Assembly (NCBI RefSeq): GCF_019320115.1
Contig: NC_089593.1
Location: forward strand, 14,474,789 to 14,538,788
DNA length: 64,000 nucleotides
DNA from: Miscanthus floridulus
Taxonomy: Eukaryota; Streptophyta; Magnoliopsida; Poales; Poaceae
Direction of reading: 5' to 3'
The notes under the pieces were generated by a model, which had not been told where the DNA came from, ran no database searches, and worked only from the letters and a program-made list of their open reading frames with translations. Below, in pieces: positions 1-9,466 of the stretch (within the stretch, counting starts at the first letter, position 1; each line of letters opens with the position of its first letter). Both the position numbers and the translations under genes were made by a program.

Positions 1-621
1 ATGGGGTATTAGGCCCTAGCTCAAGGAGCCATCGGACCAAAGCCTTGGTCCGATGCATGTTGGCAAAGCGCAGCTAGGGTTTGAGGGTATCTGACCCTAG
101 CCCAAAGGTCCATCAGACCATGTGGTGCAGAGACTGTACACCGAGGGTTTGGTCTACAAGGTATCGGACCAAGATACAGAGGGTGCATCAAACCATTGGC
201 TCTCGGTCTGATGGAACTCAGGGAACTTCTAGAGAGGAATTGAGTAGATTGGGCTGGTCCGGTGGGGGTCCATCGGACCATACACTACAATGAATCGCAT
301 AGTCATGGGTGGGCTATGTCCTGGTGGCCGAGTGGCGGAGAGGAGGAGAATGGGGTGTAGGCTTGTTAAGTGGGCTAGGTTCCCAAGCTCATCTTCTTTG
401 CTTACCCCTCATCTTATTTTTATTACCTAAAACTTGCATACGTGTGTGTACACAAACACACACACACACAACGGAAGAAGAAGAAGAATAAGCACTAGCA
501 CAATGTAGCGTTGTTGAACATATGGAAATATGATAAGAGAATAAAGAAATTTACATTTATAAATGTTTTATTTGTCACGATCAATGAATCCATTGCTCGA
601 ACTAGGACCTGTGGAAGCCAT

Positions 622-930
622 TTAATCAGCATTGATGTGCTGACCAAACTGGTACAGTGACGTGGATGCTATCTCCATAAGTGGTTGTGGCACTGATCCT
701 TGAGTTATTTGCCTTGCTTCAACTAGTATCTTGTTCACCTTCTCTTTGACTACACCATCCACTGCTTCCAGCCACTTTTGGAGCTCTTGCAGCTCAACTA
801 GACCCAATTCCAAGACATTAGCATTCAACCACTACATCATGCATTCACCCATTTCCTTCTCAATAGCCTCTTGCAACCTTCTCTTTTTCTTCTTTTTAGA
901 GTCTAGAGACTGTTGTAGCTTTGAGTACTC
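622..930 (-). pseudogene. Type I MADS-box-like C-terminal fragment, copy 1
   Basis: On the minus strand a Lys/Arg-rich helix (KKKKRRLQEAIEKEMGE) is followed by WLNANVLELGLVELQELQ and ends QPLMEIAS...HINAD before a stop at 622-624. In recalled AGL62-like type I MADS proteins of grasses this Leu-rich, coiled-coil-like stretch lies downstream of the DNA-binding domain. No MADS domain is seen here, and an in-frame TAG (where Gln would fit before the Trp) breaks the frame. It is a gene fragment carried in the tandem unit, not a working gene. Family assignment is from motif memory and is moderate; another coiled-coil protein is possible. Confidence 0.5.
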
Positions 931-1777
931 TATGTTTAGCCCATGGACATTATCTGTTATTATCCCTAGTACTCCATGTTCAGCCTATGGATAGTATGAG
1001 TTATGCGCGTGCACAAAATGGTAGCCCATCCTTTCTCGCCTTAGATAGCTAAAAGCATCATGGCCCCTAGTTGGGTTTCGGTGATTAATGACTACACAAG
1101 ATCTTTGTGATTAACATGTATTTTGTTGAGGCAATTTGACTTAGGTCATGATAATGGTGATTGTTTGGGCAATCGATGGTTTTCATGCCCCTATTGATTT
1201 TTTTATTTTTAAAGGATGGATGACGAGATTAAGGACAGACTAGTTCTAAGTGCCAATCAGAGTTAGAGTACACTTAGAGTACTTTTGGACATTATTTTTC
1301 CATTGGCCATACTTAATGGAGGGTCAAATGGGGCATTAGGCCCTAGCTCAAGGAGCCATCAGACCAAAACATGTGGTCCGATGCATGCTGGCAAAGCGTA
1401 GCTAGGGTTTGAGGGTATCTGGCCCTGGCCCAAAGGTCCATCGGACCATGTGCTGTAGGGACTATACACCGAGGGTTTGGTCTACAAGGCTTTCAACCAA
1501 GCTACAGAGGGTGCATCAGACCATTAGCTCTCGTTCTGATGGAACTCAAGGAACTTCTAGAGAGAAATTGATCACATTGGGCTTGTCCGGTGGGGGTCCA
1601 TCGGACCATACACTACAATGAATCGCATAGTCATGGGTGGGCTATGTCCTGGTGGCCGAGTGGCGGAGAGGAGGAGAATGGGGTGCAGGCTTGTTAAGTG
1701 GGCTAGGTTCCCAAGCTCCTCTTCTTTGCTTACCCCTCATCTTATTTTTATTACCTAAAACTTGCATATGTGTGTGT

Positions 1778-1780
1778 ACA

Positions 1781-1828
<48 letters not shown>
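1778..1828. repeat. (CA)n microsatellite
   Basis: A CA dinucleotide tract of about 50 bp lies in unit 2 of the array. The equivalent tract is much shorter in units 1 (about 455-470) and 4 (about 4701-4717) and absent in unit 3, so its length has changed since the units duplicated. Confidence 0.9.
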
Positions 1829-1974
1829 GGAAGAAGAAGAATAAGCACTAGGACAATGTAGCGTTGTTGAACATATGGAAATATGATAAGAGAATAAAGA
1901 AATTTACATTTATAAATGTTTTATTTGTTACGATCAATGAATCCATTGTTCAAACTTGGACCTGTGGAAGCCAT

Positions 1975-2283
1975 TTAACCAGCATTGATGTGCTGACCAA
2001 ACTGGCACAGTGACGTGGAAGCTATCTCCATAAGTGGTTGTGGCACTGATCCTTGAGTTATTTGCCTTGCTTCAACTAGTATCTTATTCACCTTCTCTTT
2101 GACTACACCGTCCACTGCTTCCAGCCACTTTTGGAGCTCTTGCTGCTCAACTAGACCCAATTCCAAGACATTAGCATTCAACCACTACATCATGCGTTCA
2201 CCCATTTCCTTCTCAATAGCCTCTTGCAACCTTCTCTTTTTCTTCTTTTCAAAGTCTAGAGACCGTTGTAGCTCTGAGTACTC
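1975..2283 (-). pseudogene. Type I MADS-box-like C-terminal fragment, copy 2
   Basis: This is the second tandem copy of the minus-strand fragment. It differs from copy 1 by a few substitutions: VEQQELQ replaces VELQELQ, and the C-terminus reads HINAG. The same TAG precedes the WLNANV motif, so the break predates the duplication. No upstream DNA-binding domain lies between this copy and the next LTR junction. Confidence 0.5.
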
Positions 2284-3270
2284 TATGTTCAGCCCATGGA
2301 CATTATCCGTTACTATCCCTAGTGCTCCATGTTCAGCCTATGGACAGTATGTGTTACGTGCATGCACAAAATGGTAGCCCATCCTTCTCGCCTTAGATAG
2401 CTAAAAGCATCAAGGCCCCTAGCTAGGTTTCAGTGATTAATGACTACACAAGATCTTTGTGATTAACGTATGTTTTATAGAGGCAGTTTAACTTAGGTCA
2501 TGATAATGGTGATTGTTTGGGCAATCGATGGTTTTCATGCCCCTATAGATTTTTTAGTTTTCAAAGGATGGATGACGAGGTTAAAAACAGACTAGTTCTA
2601 AGTGCAAATTGGAGTTGGCAGACACTTAGAGTAGTTTGGGACATTATTTTTCCATTTGCCATACTTAATGGAGGGTCCAATGGGGCATTAGGCCCTAGCT
2701 CAAGGAGCCATCAGACCAAAGCCTGTGGTCCGATGCATACTGGCAAAGCGCACCTAGGGTTTGAGTCTATCTGACCCTAGCCTAAAGGTCTATCGGACCA
2801 TGTGCTACAGGGACTGTACACCAGGGGTTTGGTCTACAAGGCATCGAACCAAGCTACAGAGGGTGCATCGGACCACTGGCTCTCGGTCTGAAGGAACTCA
2901 GGGAACTTCTAGAGAGGAATTGAGCACATTGGGCTGGTCCGATGGGGGTCCATCGGACCATACACTACAATGAATTGCATAGTCATCAGTGGGCTATGTC
3001 CTGGTGGTCGGGAGGCAGAGAGGAGGAAAAGGGGGTGTGGGCTGGTTAAGTGGGCTTGGTTCCCAAGCTCCTCTTCTTTGCTTACCCCTCATCTTATTTT
3101 TATTACCTAGAACTTGCATACACCGGAAGAAGAAGAATAAACACTAGCACAATGTAGCGTGGTTGAACATATGGAAATCTGACAAGAGAATAAACAAATT
3201 TACATTCATAAACAATTTATTTGCTACGATTAATGAATCCATTGCTCGAACTAGGACCTGTGGAAGCCAT

Positions 3271-3580
3271 TCAATCAGCATTGATGTGCTGACCAAACTA
3301 GTACCATGAAGTGGAAGCTATCTCCATAAGTGGTTGTGGCACTAACCCTTGAGTTATTTGCCTTGCTTCATCTAGTATCTTGTTCACCTTCTCTTTGACT
3401 ACACCATCCACTACTTCTAGCCACTTTTGGAGCTCTTACATCTCAACTAGACCCAATTCCATGACATTAGCATTCAACCACTACATCATGTGTTCACCCG
3501 TTTCCTTCTCAATAGCCTCTTCCAACCTTCTCTTTTTTCTTCTTTTCAGAGTCTAGAGACTGTTGTAGCTCTGAGTACTC
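3271..3580 (-). pseudogene. Type I MADS-box-like C-terminal fragment, copy 3 (most decayed)
   Basis: Third copy of the same minus-strand segment, recognisable at nucleotide level (the QPLMEIAS-equivalent and ELGLVE-equivalent stretches) but broken by more substitutions and small indels than copies 1 and 2, so it leaves no long open frame. The adjoining (CA)n tract is absent in this unit. Confidence 0.45.
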
Positions 3581-4203
3581 CATGTTCAGCTTATGGACAG
3601 TATCTGTTACACTTATGCACAAATGGTAGCCTATCCTTTCTCGCCATAGATAGCTGAAAGCATCAAGGCCCCTTGTTGGGTTTCAGTGATTATTGACTAC
3701 ACAAGATCATTGTGACTAATGTGTGTTTTGTAGAGGCAATTTGAGTTAGATCACGATAATAGTGGTTGTTTGGGAAATCAATCATTTTCATCCCCCTATT
3801 GATGGATTTGATTTTGGTTTTCAAAGGATGGATGACAAAGATAATGGACCAGTTCTAAGTGTCAATTGGAGTTGGAAAACACTTAGAGTAGTTTAGGACA
3901 TTATTTTCCTTTGGCCATACTTTAAAGGGAGATATGAACTAGTATCTTGACCTAGGCAAGTCTAATGGTTTAGGTGTGGTGCACACTTGTCAAACTTAGC
4001 ACTAGGTGGTTTTATGAAGGCCCAAAGATCATTTGGAATTAACCCCATTCACAAATAAGTTGGAATTGGAAGTTAATGGAGGGTCAAATGGGGCATCAGG
4101 CTCTAGCTCAAGGAGCCATCAAACCAAAGGTTGTGGTCTGGTGCATGCTAGCAAAGGGCAGCTAGGCTATGAGGGCATCTAAACCTAGCCGAAAGGTCCA
4201 TCA

Positions 4204-4443
4204 GGCTGTGTTTAGTTGGGTGAAATTTGGAAATTTGGCTACTGTAGCACTTTTATTTTTATTTGGTAATTAGTATTCAATCATTGACTAATTAGGCTCA
4301 AAATGTTCGTCTCACGATTTCCAACCAAACTGTGCAATTAGTTTTTTTTGTCTACATTTAATGCTCCATGCACGTATCACAAGATTCGATGTGATGGCTA
4401 CTATAGCACTTTTTGGGAAAAGTTTTTGGAACTAAACAAGGCC
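4204..4443. mobile_element. Tourist-like MITE (240 bp, duplication TCA)
   Basis: Imperfect terminal inverted repeats GGCTGTGTTTAGTT and AACTAAACAAGGCC bound a 240-bp AT-rich segment. The trinucleotide TCA flanks both ends (4201-4203 and 4444-4446), and the empty site is visible in the other array units (CCATC.GACCATG). A 3-bp duplication and these ends fit PIF/Harbinger-type Tourist-like MITEs. It is present only in unit 4, so it inserted after the units had formed or was lost from the others. Confidence 0.75.
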
Positions 4444-4841
4444 TCAGACCATGTGCTTTAGGGACTGTACGCCAAGGGTTTGGTCTACAAGGCATCGGAC
4501 CAAGCTATAGAGGGTGTGCATTGGACCATTGGTTCTTGGTCTGATGGCATATAGAGAGCTTCTGGAGAGGAATTGAGTACATTGGACTAGTCTAGTGGGG
4601 GTCCATTGGACAACATACTACAATGAATCACATAGTCATGGGTGGGCTATGTCCTAGTGGCCGAGTGGTGGAGAGGAGAAAACTTGCATATGTGTGTGTA
4701 CACAAACACACACACACCGAAAGAAGAATAAACACAAGCACAATGTAGCATGGTTGAACATATGGAAATATGACTAGAGAATAAAGAAATTTACATTTAT
4801 ACAAGTTTTACTTGTAACCATCAATGAATCAATTGCTTGAA

Positions 4842-5113
4842 CTATTGGTACCGTGAAGTGGAAGCTATCCCCATAAGTGGTTGTGGCACTGACCCTTGAG
4901 TTATTTGCCTTGCTTCAACTAGTATCTTGTTCACCTTCTCTTTGTCTACACCATCCATTGTTTCCAGCCACTTTTGGAACTCTTGTAGGTCAACTAGACC
5001 TAATTCCAAGACATTAGCAATCAACCACTACATCATGTGTTCGCCCATTTCCTTCCCAATAGCCTCTTGCAACCTTCTCTGTTTTCTTCTTTTCAGAGTC
5101 TAGAGACTATTGT
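4842..5113 (-). pseudogene. Type I MADS-box-like C-terminal fragment, copy 4
   Basis: Fourth copy, closest to the intact solo LTR. It reads ANVLELGLVDLQEFQKWLE then ITQGSVPQPLMGIAS, and is shortened at its C-terminus by a small deletion that removes the FGQHINAD-like tail seen in copy 1. As in the other copies there is no N-terminal DNA-binding part. Confidence 0.5.
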
Positions 5114-5244
5114 AGCTCTAAGTATTGCATGTTTAGCCTATGGACAACACCGTTACTGCCCCTAGTATTCCATGTTCAGCCTATGGACAGTATCTGTTAT
5201 GCACGTGCACAAATGGTAGCCCATCCTTTCTCGCCTTAGATAGC

Positions 5245-5438
5245 TGAAAGCATCTAGGCCCCAAGTTACGTTTCGGTGATTAATGACTACATAAGATCTT
5301 TGTGACTTACGTGTGTTTTGTAAAGGCAATGTGAGTTAGGTCACAATATGGTGATTGTTTGGGCAATCGATGGTTTTCATGCCTCTATTGATGGAATTTG
5401 TTTTAGTTTTCAAAGGATAGATGATAAGGTTAAGGACA
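5245..5438 (+). mobile_element. Solo LTR of a SIRE-like copia element, left part
   Basis: Starts with TGAAAGCATCTAGGCCCC directly after ATAGC (5240-5244) and is cut at 5438 by the insertion of the 13.2-kb copia element. The remainder resumes at 18671 and ends TTGATCCTTCCA at 19946, followed by a second ATAGC (19947-19951). The total is about 1.47 kb without the insert. Sequence and layout match the LTR of the inserted element, so host LTR and invader are relatives. No gag, pol, PBS or PPT of its own is present, hence solo LTR. Confidence 0.8.
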
Positions 5439-7016
5439 TGAAAGCATCTAGGCCCCTATTTGGATTTCGGTGATTAATGTCAATACAAGATTACTATGAC
5501 TAACGTGTGTTTTGCAGAGACAATTAAGTTAGGTCATGGTAATGGAGATCGATTGGGCAATCGAGGTTGTCATGCCCCTACGATGGAAATCGTTTCGGTT
5601 TTCAAAGGTTGGACGACAAGGTTAAGGATAACTAGTTCTAAGTGTCAATTGGAGTTGGAGAGACACTTAGAGTAGTTTAGGACTTTGTTTTTTCCTTTGG
5701 CCGTACTATGATGGGGGGTATGAACGGGTAGCTTGACCTAGTTAAGTCTAGTGAGTTAGGTGTGGTGCACACTTGTTAAAACTAGCTCTAGGTAGCTCCT
5801 ATGAATGCCTAAGATCTTTTGGAGCAAACTTCATTCACATATGTTCGGAAGTTGGAAGTGAATGGAGGGTCAAACACTGACCGGACGCTGGCTCCGGTGC
5901 GACCGGACGCTGGCCGTAGGGTCCGGTCAGTTCATTTGACCGTGAAGATCAAGTCTGGTGTGACCGAACGCTGGGAGGTCATGTGACCGGACGCTGAGGG
6001 CCAGCGTCCGGTCGACTCCAGTAAGGGTCCAGACTTGGGAAAGAGTGACCGGACGCGTCCGGTCAGTATGACCGGACCCTGAGTATCCAGCGTCCGGTCG
6101 TTTACAGTAAGCATCCAAGAGCGACCGGACGCGTCCGGTCGGTACTGACCGGATCCTGACAGCGTCCGGTCATCACTTGAAAACTGGTTCACGGGTTGAA
6201 CTGACTGGAGCGTCCGGTCATCACGACCGGAGCGTCCGGTCATCCCACAGAGGCTCATAACGGTTCGTTTTTTAGGCTGACTTATAAATAGAAGCTCCAC
6301 TCGTGAGTGGAGCATCTTTTGCTCATTCCAACAGCTGAGAAACACGTTTGTGAGTGCCAAGAAGAGCAAGGTCCTAGTGAGGTGTTTGTGATTTGAGAAT
6401 CCAAGAGAGTAGCCTCACTAGCAAATCAAGAGTAGCAAAGTGTGCATCCATCTTCTCATTAGGCTTCGCGTGGTCAAGTGAGAGTTCGTGCTTGTTACTC
6501 TTGGTGATCGCCATCACCTAGACGGCTTGGTGGTGATTGGGAGTTTGGTGTTCACCCAGCGGAGCTTGTGGGTGACCCAACTCAAGTTGTGAGCGGCTTT
6601 GGGTGATTCACCGCGACGGAGTGTCGAAGAATCAACCCGTAGAGAGCACTTGATCCTTGTGCGGATCAAGGGGGAGCTACACCCTTGCGCGGGTGCTCCA
6701 ACGAGGACTAGTGGGGAGTGGCGACTCTCCGATACCTCGGCAAAACATCGCCGTGTTCCTTTCTCTCTCTATTTACTTTGAGCACTTACTTTGAGCATTT
6801 ACCTTGAGCAATTCAATACTTGTTTTTACTTCCATAAGAATTGCTTGCTAGAGTAAGTTTGGAACTTAGGTTGAGAGGTTGTTGTGCATTAGTTTGATAT
6901 AAACACTTTTCTAGGCGCAAGGGGTTAATTGGGCTATCCGTAGGATTTGATTATTGCAAGAAAATTTAGAATTAGCCCAATTCACCCCCCCCCTCTTGGG
7001 CATCTTGATCCTTTCA
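5439..7016 (+). repeat. 5' LTR of the SIRE-like element (1578 bp)
   Basis: Begins TGAAAGCATC and ends GATCCTTTCA, with TG...CA termini. The U3 part at about 5880-6240 is packed with direct and inverted copies of a CCGGACGC / GCGTCCGG motif. A TATA box follows at 6283-6290, then a transcribed leader and a C-rich run before the end. It has 21 bp more than the 3' LTR, one extra GCGTCCGGTCATC-type repeat near 6210. Confidence 0.95.
6283..6290 (+). promoter_or_regulatory. TATA box of the 5' LTR
   Basis: TATAAATA directly follows the CCGGACGC motif cluster and lies about 730 bp before the LTR end. The 3' LTR has the same box at 17935-17942. Position fits the U3/R promoter of an LTR retrotransposon. 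Confidence 0.8.
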
Positions 7017-7018
7017 AT

Positions 7019-7030
7019 TGGTATCAGAGC
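7019..7030 (+). promoter_or_regulatory. Primer binding site (initiator tRNA-Met type)
   Basis: TGGTATCAGAGC lies two bases after the 5' LTR end. It is complementary to the 3' end of plant initiator methionine tRNA, the usual primer of Ty1-copia elements. Confidence 0.93.
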
Positions 7031-7069
7031 CTCGTGCTCACGGTTTTAAGCTTAATCGCTTAGAGCAAG

Positions 7070-9451
7070 ATGTCTCACGGGGATGGTCCTCCACCTATCT
7101 TTGAGGGAGATGATTTTCCATATTGGAAAATCCGCATGGAGGCTTACTTAGAAGCTCTAGATGTTGGAATTCTAAGAGCCGCCTCTCAAGGGTTCCCAGC
7201 ACCTAGGAATGCCGCACAACTTCAAGGCGATGAAGTGAATTATGAAAAATAGAATGCAAAGGCTCGCAACACCATCTTTAGAGGCCTTTGCAAAGCTGTG
7301 TTTAATCGTGTAAGGAACCACAAAGACGCCCATGCACTATGGTCGGATGTTTGTGCACTCCATGAGGGAACCAAGAGTGAGCGTGAGGAACGCTATCATC
7401 TTGTGATTAAAAAGCTAAATTCTTTTGAGATGTTTCCCAAAGAAAGTGCTAATGAGATGTATTCTCGATTAAATGTTCTTGTAGAGGAAGTCAATGGGCT
7501 TGGACTCACTCAAATGTCACCATCCGACGTTGTGAGAAAAATCTTGAGTGTCCTCCCCATTGACAAATATGGGCACATTGTGACCGTGCTACATCAAGGT
7601 GATCTTTCCGCCGCTACACCAACACAAATCTTGAGAAAGATCAATGCTCATGAGATGTACATGCACATCACACCACAAGATGGCTCATCCTCTACAAAGA
7701 AGAAAGAGAAAGACTTAGCATTCAAAGCTAGCCAAGACAAGGGCAAAGCAAGACTTGAGTATGAGAGCTCAAGTGATGAAGATGATGAAGAAAGCATTGC
7801 CCTCATGGTGAAAAAGACCACCAAGATGCTAAAAAGGCTAAACAAGAGTGGCATCAAGTTTGATGGCAAAAAGAAGAAGTTCTTCACTAGCTCAAGAAGA
7901 AAGCCAATCTCCGAGATGGATTGCTACAATTGTGGCAAACTTGGTCATCTAGCTCATCAATGCACAAAGCCCAAGAAAGACAAGTTCAAGAACAAGGGCA
8001 AGAAAGATGATTCAAGTGATGAAGATAAAAAGAAGAAGAACAAGCCATACAAGAAGAGCGATGGCAAAAAGAGGGAGTTCTACAAGAAGAAGAAGAGTGG
8101 CAAGGCCTATATTGTCGGTGATTGGCTCACGGACATTGATTCATCAAGTGGATCATCCGATGATGATAGTGACGATGAAAAGGTGGCCGCCATTGCTATT
8201 GATCTTGCATCTTCACCACCACCATCGCCATCATCCTCTACACACCTATGCCTTATGGCCAAAGGTGAACGCAAGGTAACTAAGAGTGATGATAGTAGTG
8301 ATGATGAACATGCTAGTGATGATAGTGATAGCGATGATGATGACTCACCTACTTATGATGATCTTATCAAAATACTAAGAAAATATACTAAGATCATTAG
8401 AAAGAGTAGAGCTACAAATGAAAAGCTTGATGCTAAAAATGATTCACTCTTAGCTAAGTGTGATACTTTAAAAAGGCTAATGATGAGCTCAAGGAAACAA
8501 ATGATTCTATATCATCCAAACTCAAGGAGCTCAAATCTTCTAAGAAAGAGCTTAAAGATAAAAATGATAAACTTGAGTGGGTGCATAATGAGCTTATCAC
8601 TAGTCACAATAAGCTAAAAGATGAATATGCAACTCTAAAGATCAATTATGATACCCTTATCATTGCTCAAGAATTCTTACCAAATGAGCCACATGATGCT
8701 ACTAACCATGTTGTTAAGATTGATATAGCTACCTCATGTGATGATCTAATTGATGAAAGCATTGAGCATGGATCTAGTAGCAAGGGCAAGCAAGTGGTTG
8801 AGTGCAATGACTATGATGAGTATGTCAAGCTCAAGAGTGAAAATAAGAAGCTCATGAAAGATCTTGAAGAAATGAAGTCACAACACCATTGTGCTAGAAA
8901 CTCTTGATCATGACAAAGAGGTGATCCTTGAGAATGGGAAGTTAAAAGAAGAAATCGAGAAACTCAAGGAGGAGAAGAACAATGACATTCTCAAGGAAGA
9001 GAACAAGAAGCTTAAAATGGAGAAAGAGCATCTCAAGGTGGGATTGAGCAAGTTTGCTAGAGGCAAGCATCTTCAAAGTGAGCTACTCATGAATACCGTC
9101 ATGAAGATGGATAGAAGTGGCATTGGATATATGGCAAGTGTAGAGAAGAAGAAGGCTCAAGCTCAACACCAACAATCAAAGCCAAAGCTAAAGCCAAAGA
9201 GATGTTTTGAGTGTGGACAAGAAGGCCACTTTGCTCATGAGTGTCAAACTCCACCACCACAACCCTTGCCCAAGCATGCTAGACCCTTTGCTTTCAATGC
9301 TCACTACATGCTTAGAAAAGATTCGAGTGGAAAGATGAAAGTCATGTTCTTAGGTCCCCCCAACAAGAGTAGGCCTAAGAAAATTTGGGTGGCTAAGTCA
9401 CTTGTTGAGAAGGTGAAGGGCCCTCAACAAGCTTGGATCCCTAAAGCTTGA
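7070..9451 (+). pseudogene. gag: gag of the SIRE-like element (one stop, two frameshifts)
   Basis: Starts at ATG 7070 (MSHGDGPPPIFEGDDFPYWK), the usual copia gag opening with the YWK motif. An in-frame TAG at 7250-7252 sits where Trp would be expected (EKW). The frame then runs to about 8470, where an A-rich run has shifted by one base, and shifts again near 8893 before ending at 9449-9451. A first zinc knuckle CYNCGKLGHLAHQC is at about 7922-7963, then a Lys-rich and acidic Ser/Asp region, a long coiled coil (LKELKSSKKELKDKNDKL type), and a second knuckle CFECGQEGHFAHEC at about 9203-9244. Gag forms the virus-like particle and packages RNA. The long coiled coil between two knuckles and the large size fit SIRE-type gag. 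Confidence 0.9.
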
Positions 9452-9466
9452 ATCTCTTGTGTGTAG

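Larger units (their letters stand above)
1..5244. repeat. Tandem array of composite LTR + MADS-fragment units
   Basis: Four units are visible. Boundaries are set by a conserved junction where ATAGC meets an LTR start (TGAAAGCATC or TAAAAGCATC) at 1050, 2402, 3655 and 5245, giving spacings of 1352, 1253 and 1590 bp; the first unit is cut by the window start. Each unit has an LTR-derived part of about 0.6 kb (matching the start of the solo LTR at 5245), then a host-like part with a (CA)n tract and a minus-strand MADS-like fragment. Units 2 and 3 lack about 165 bp that unit 4 keeps, and unit 4 carries a 240-bp MITE. The array probably arose by unequal exchange after the LTR had inserted, because the insertion flank ATAGC is copied with every unit. 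Confidence 0.8.

Noticed and set aside
1642..1861. His/Thr- and Val/Cys-repeat peptides
   Set aside because: Translations of the (CA)n microsatellite only.
5880..6245. CRISPR-like array from regularly recurring CCGGACGC motifs
   Set aside because: Motifs occur in both orientations with irregular spacing inside LTR U3, in a eukaryotic genome.
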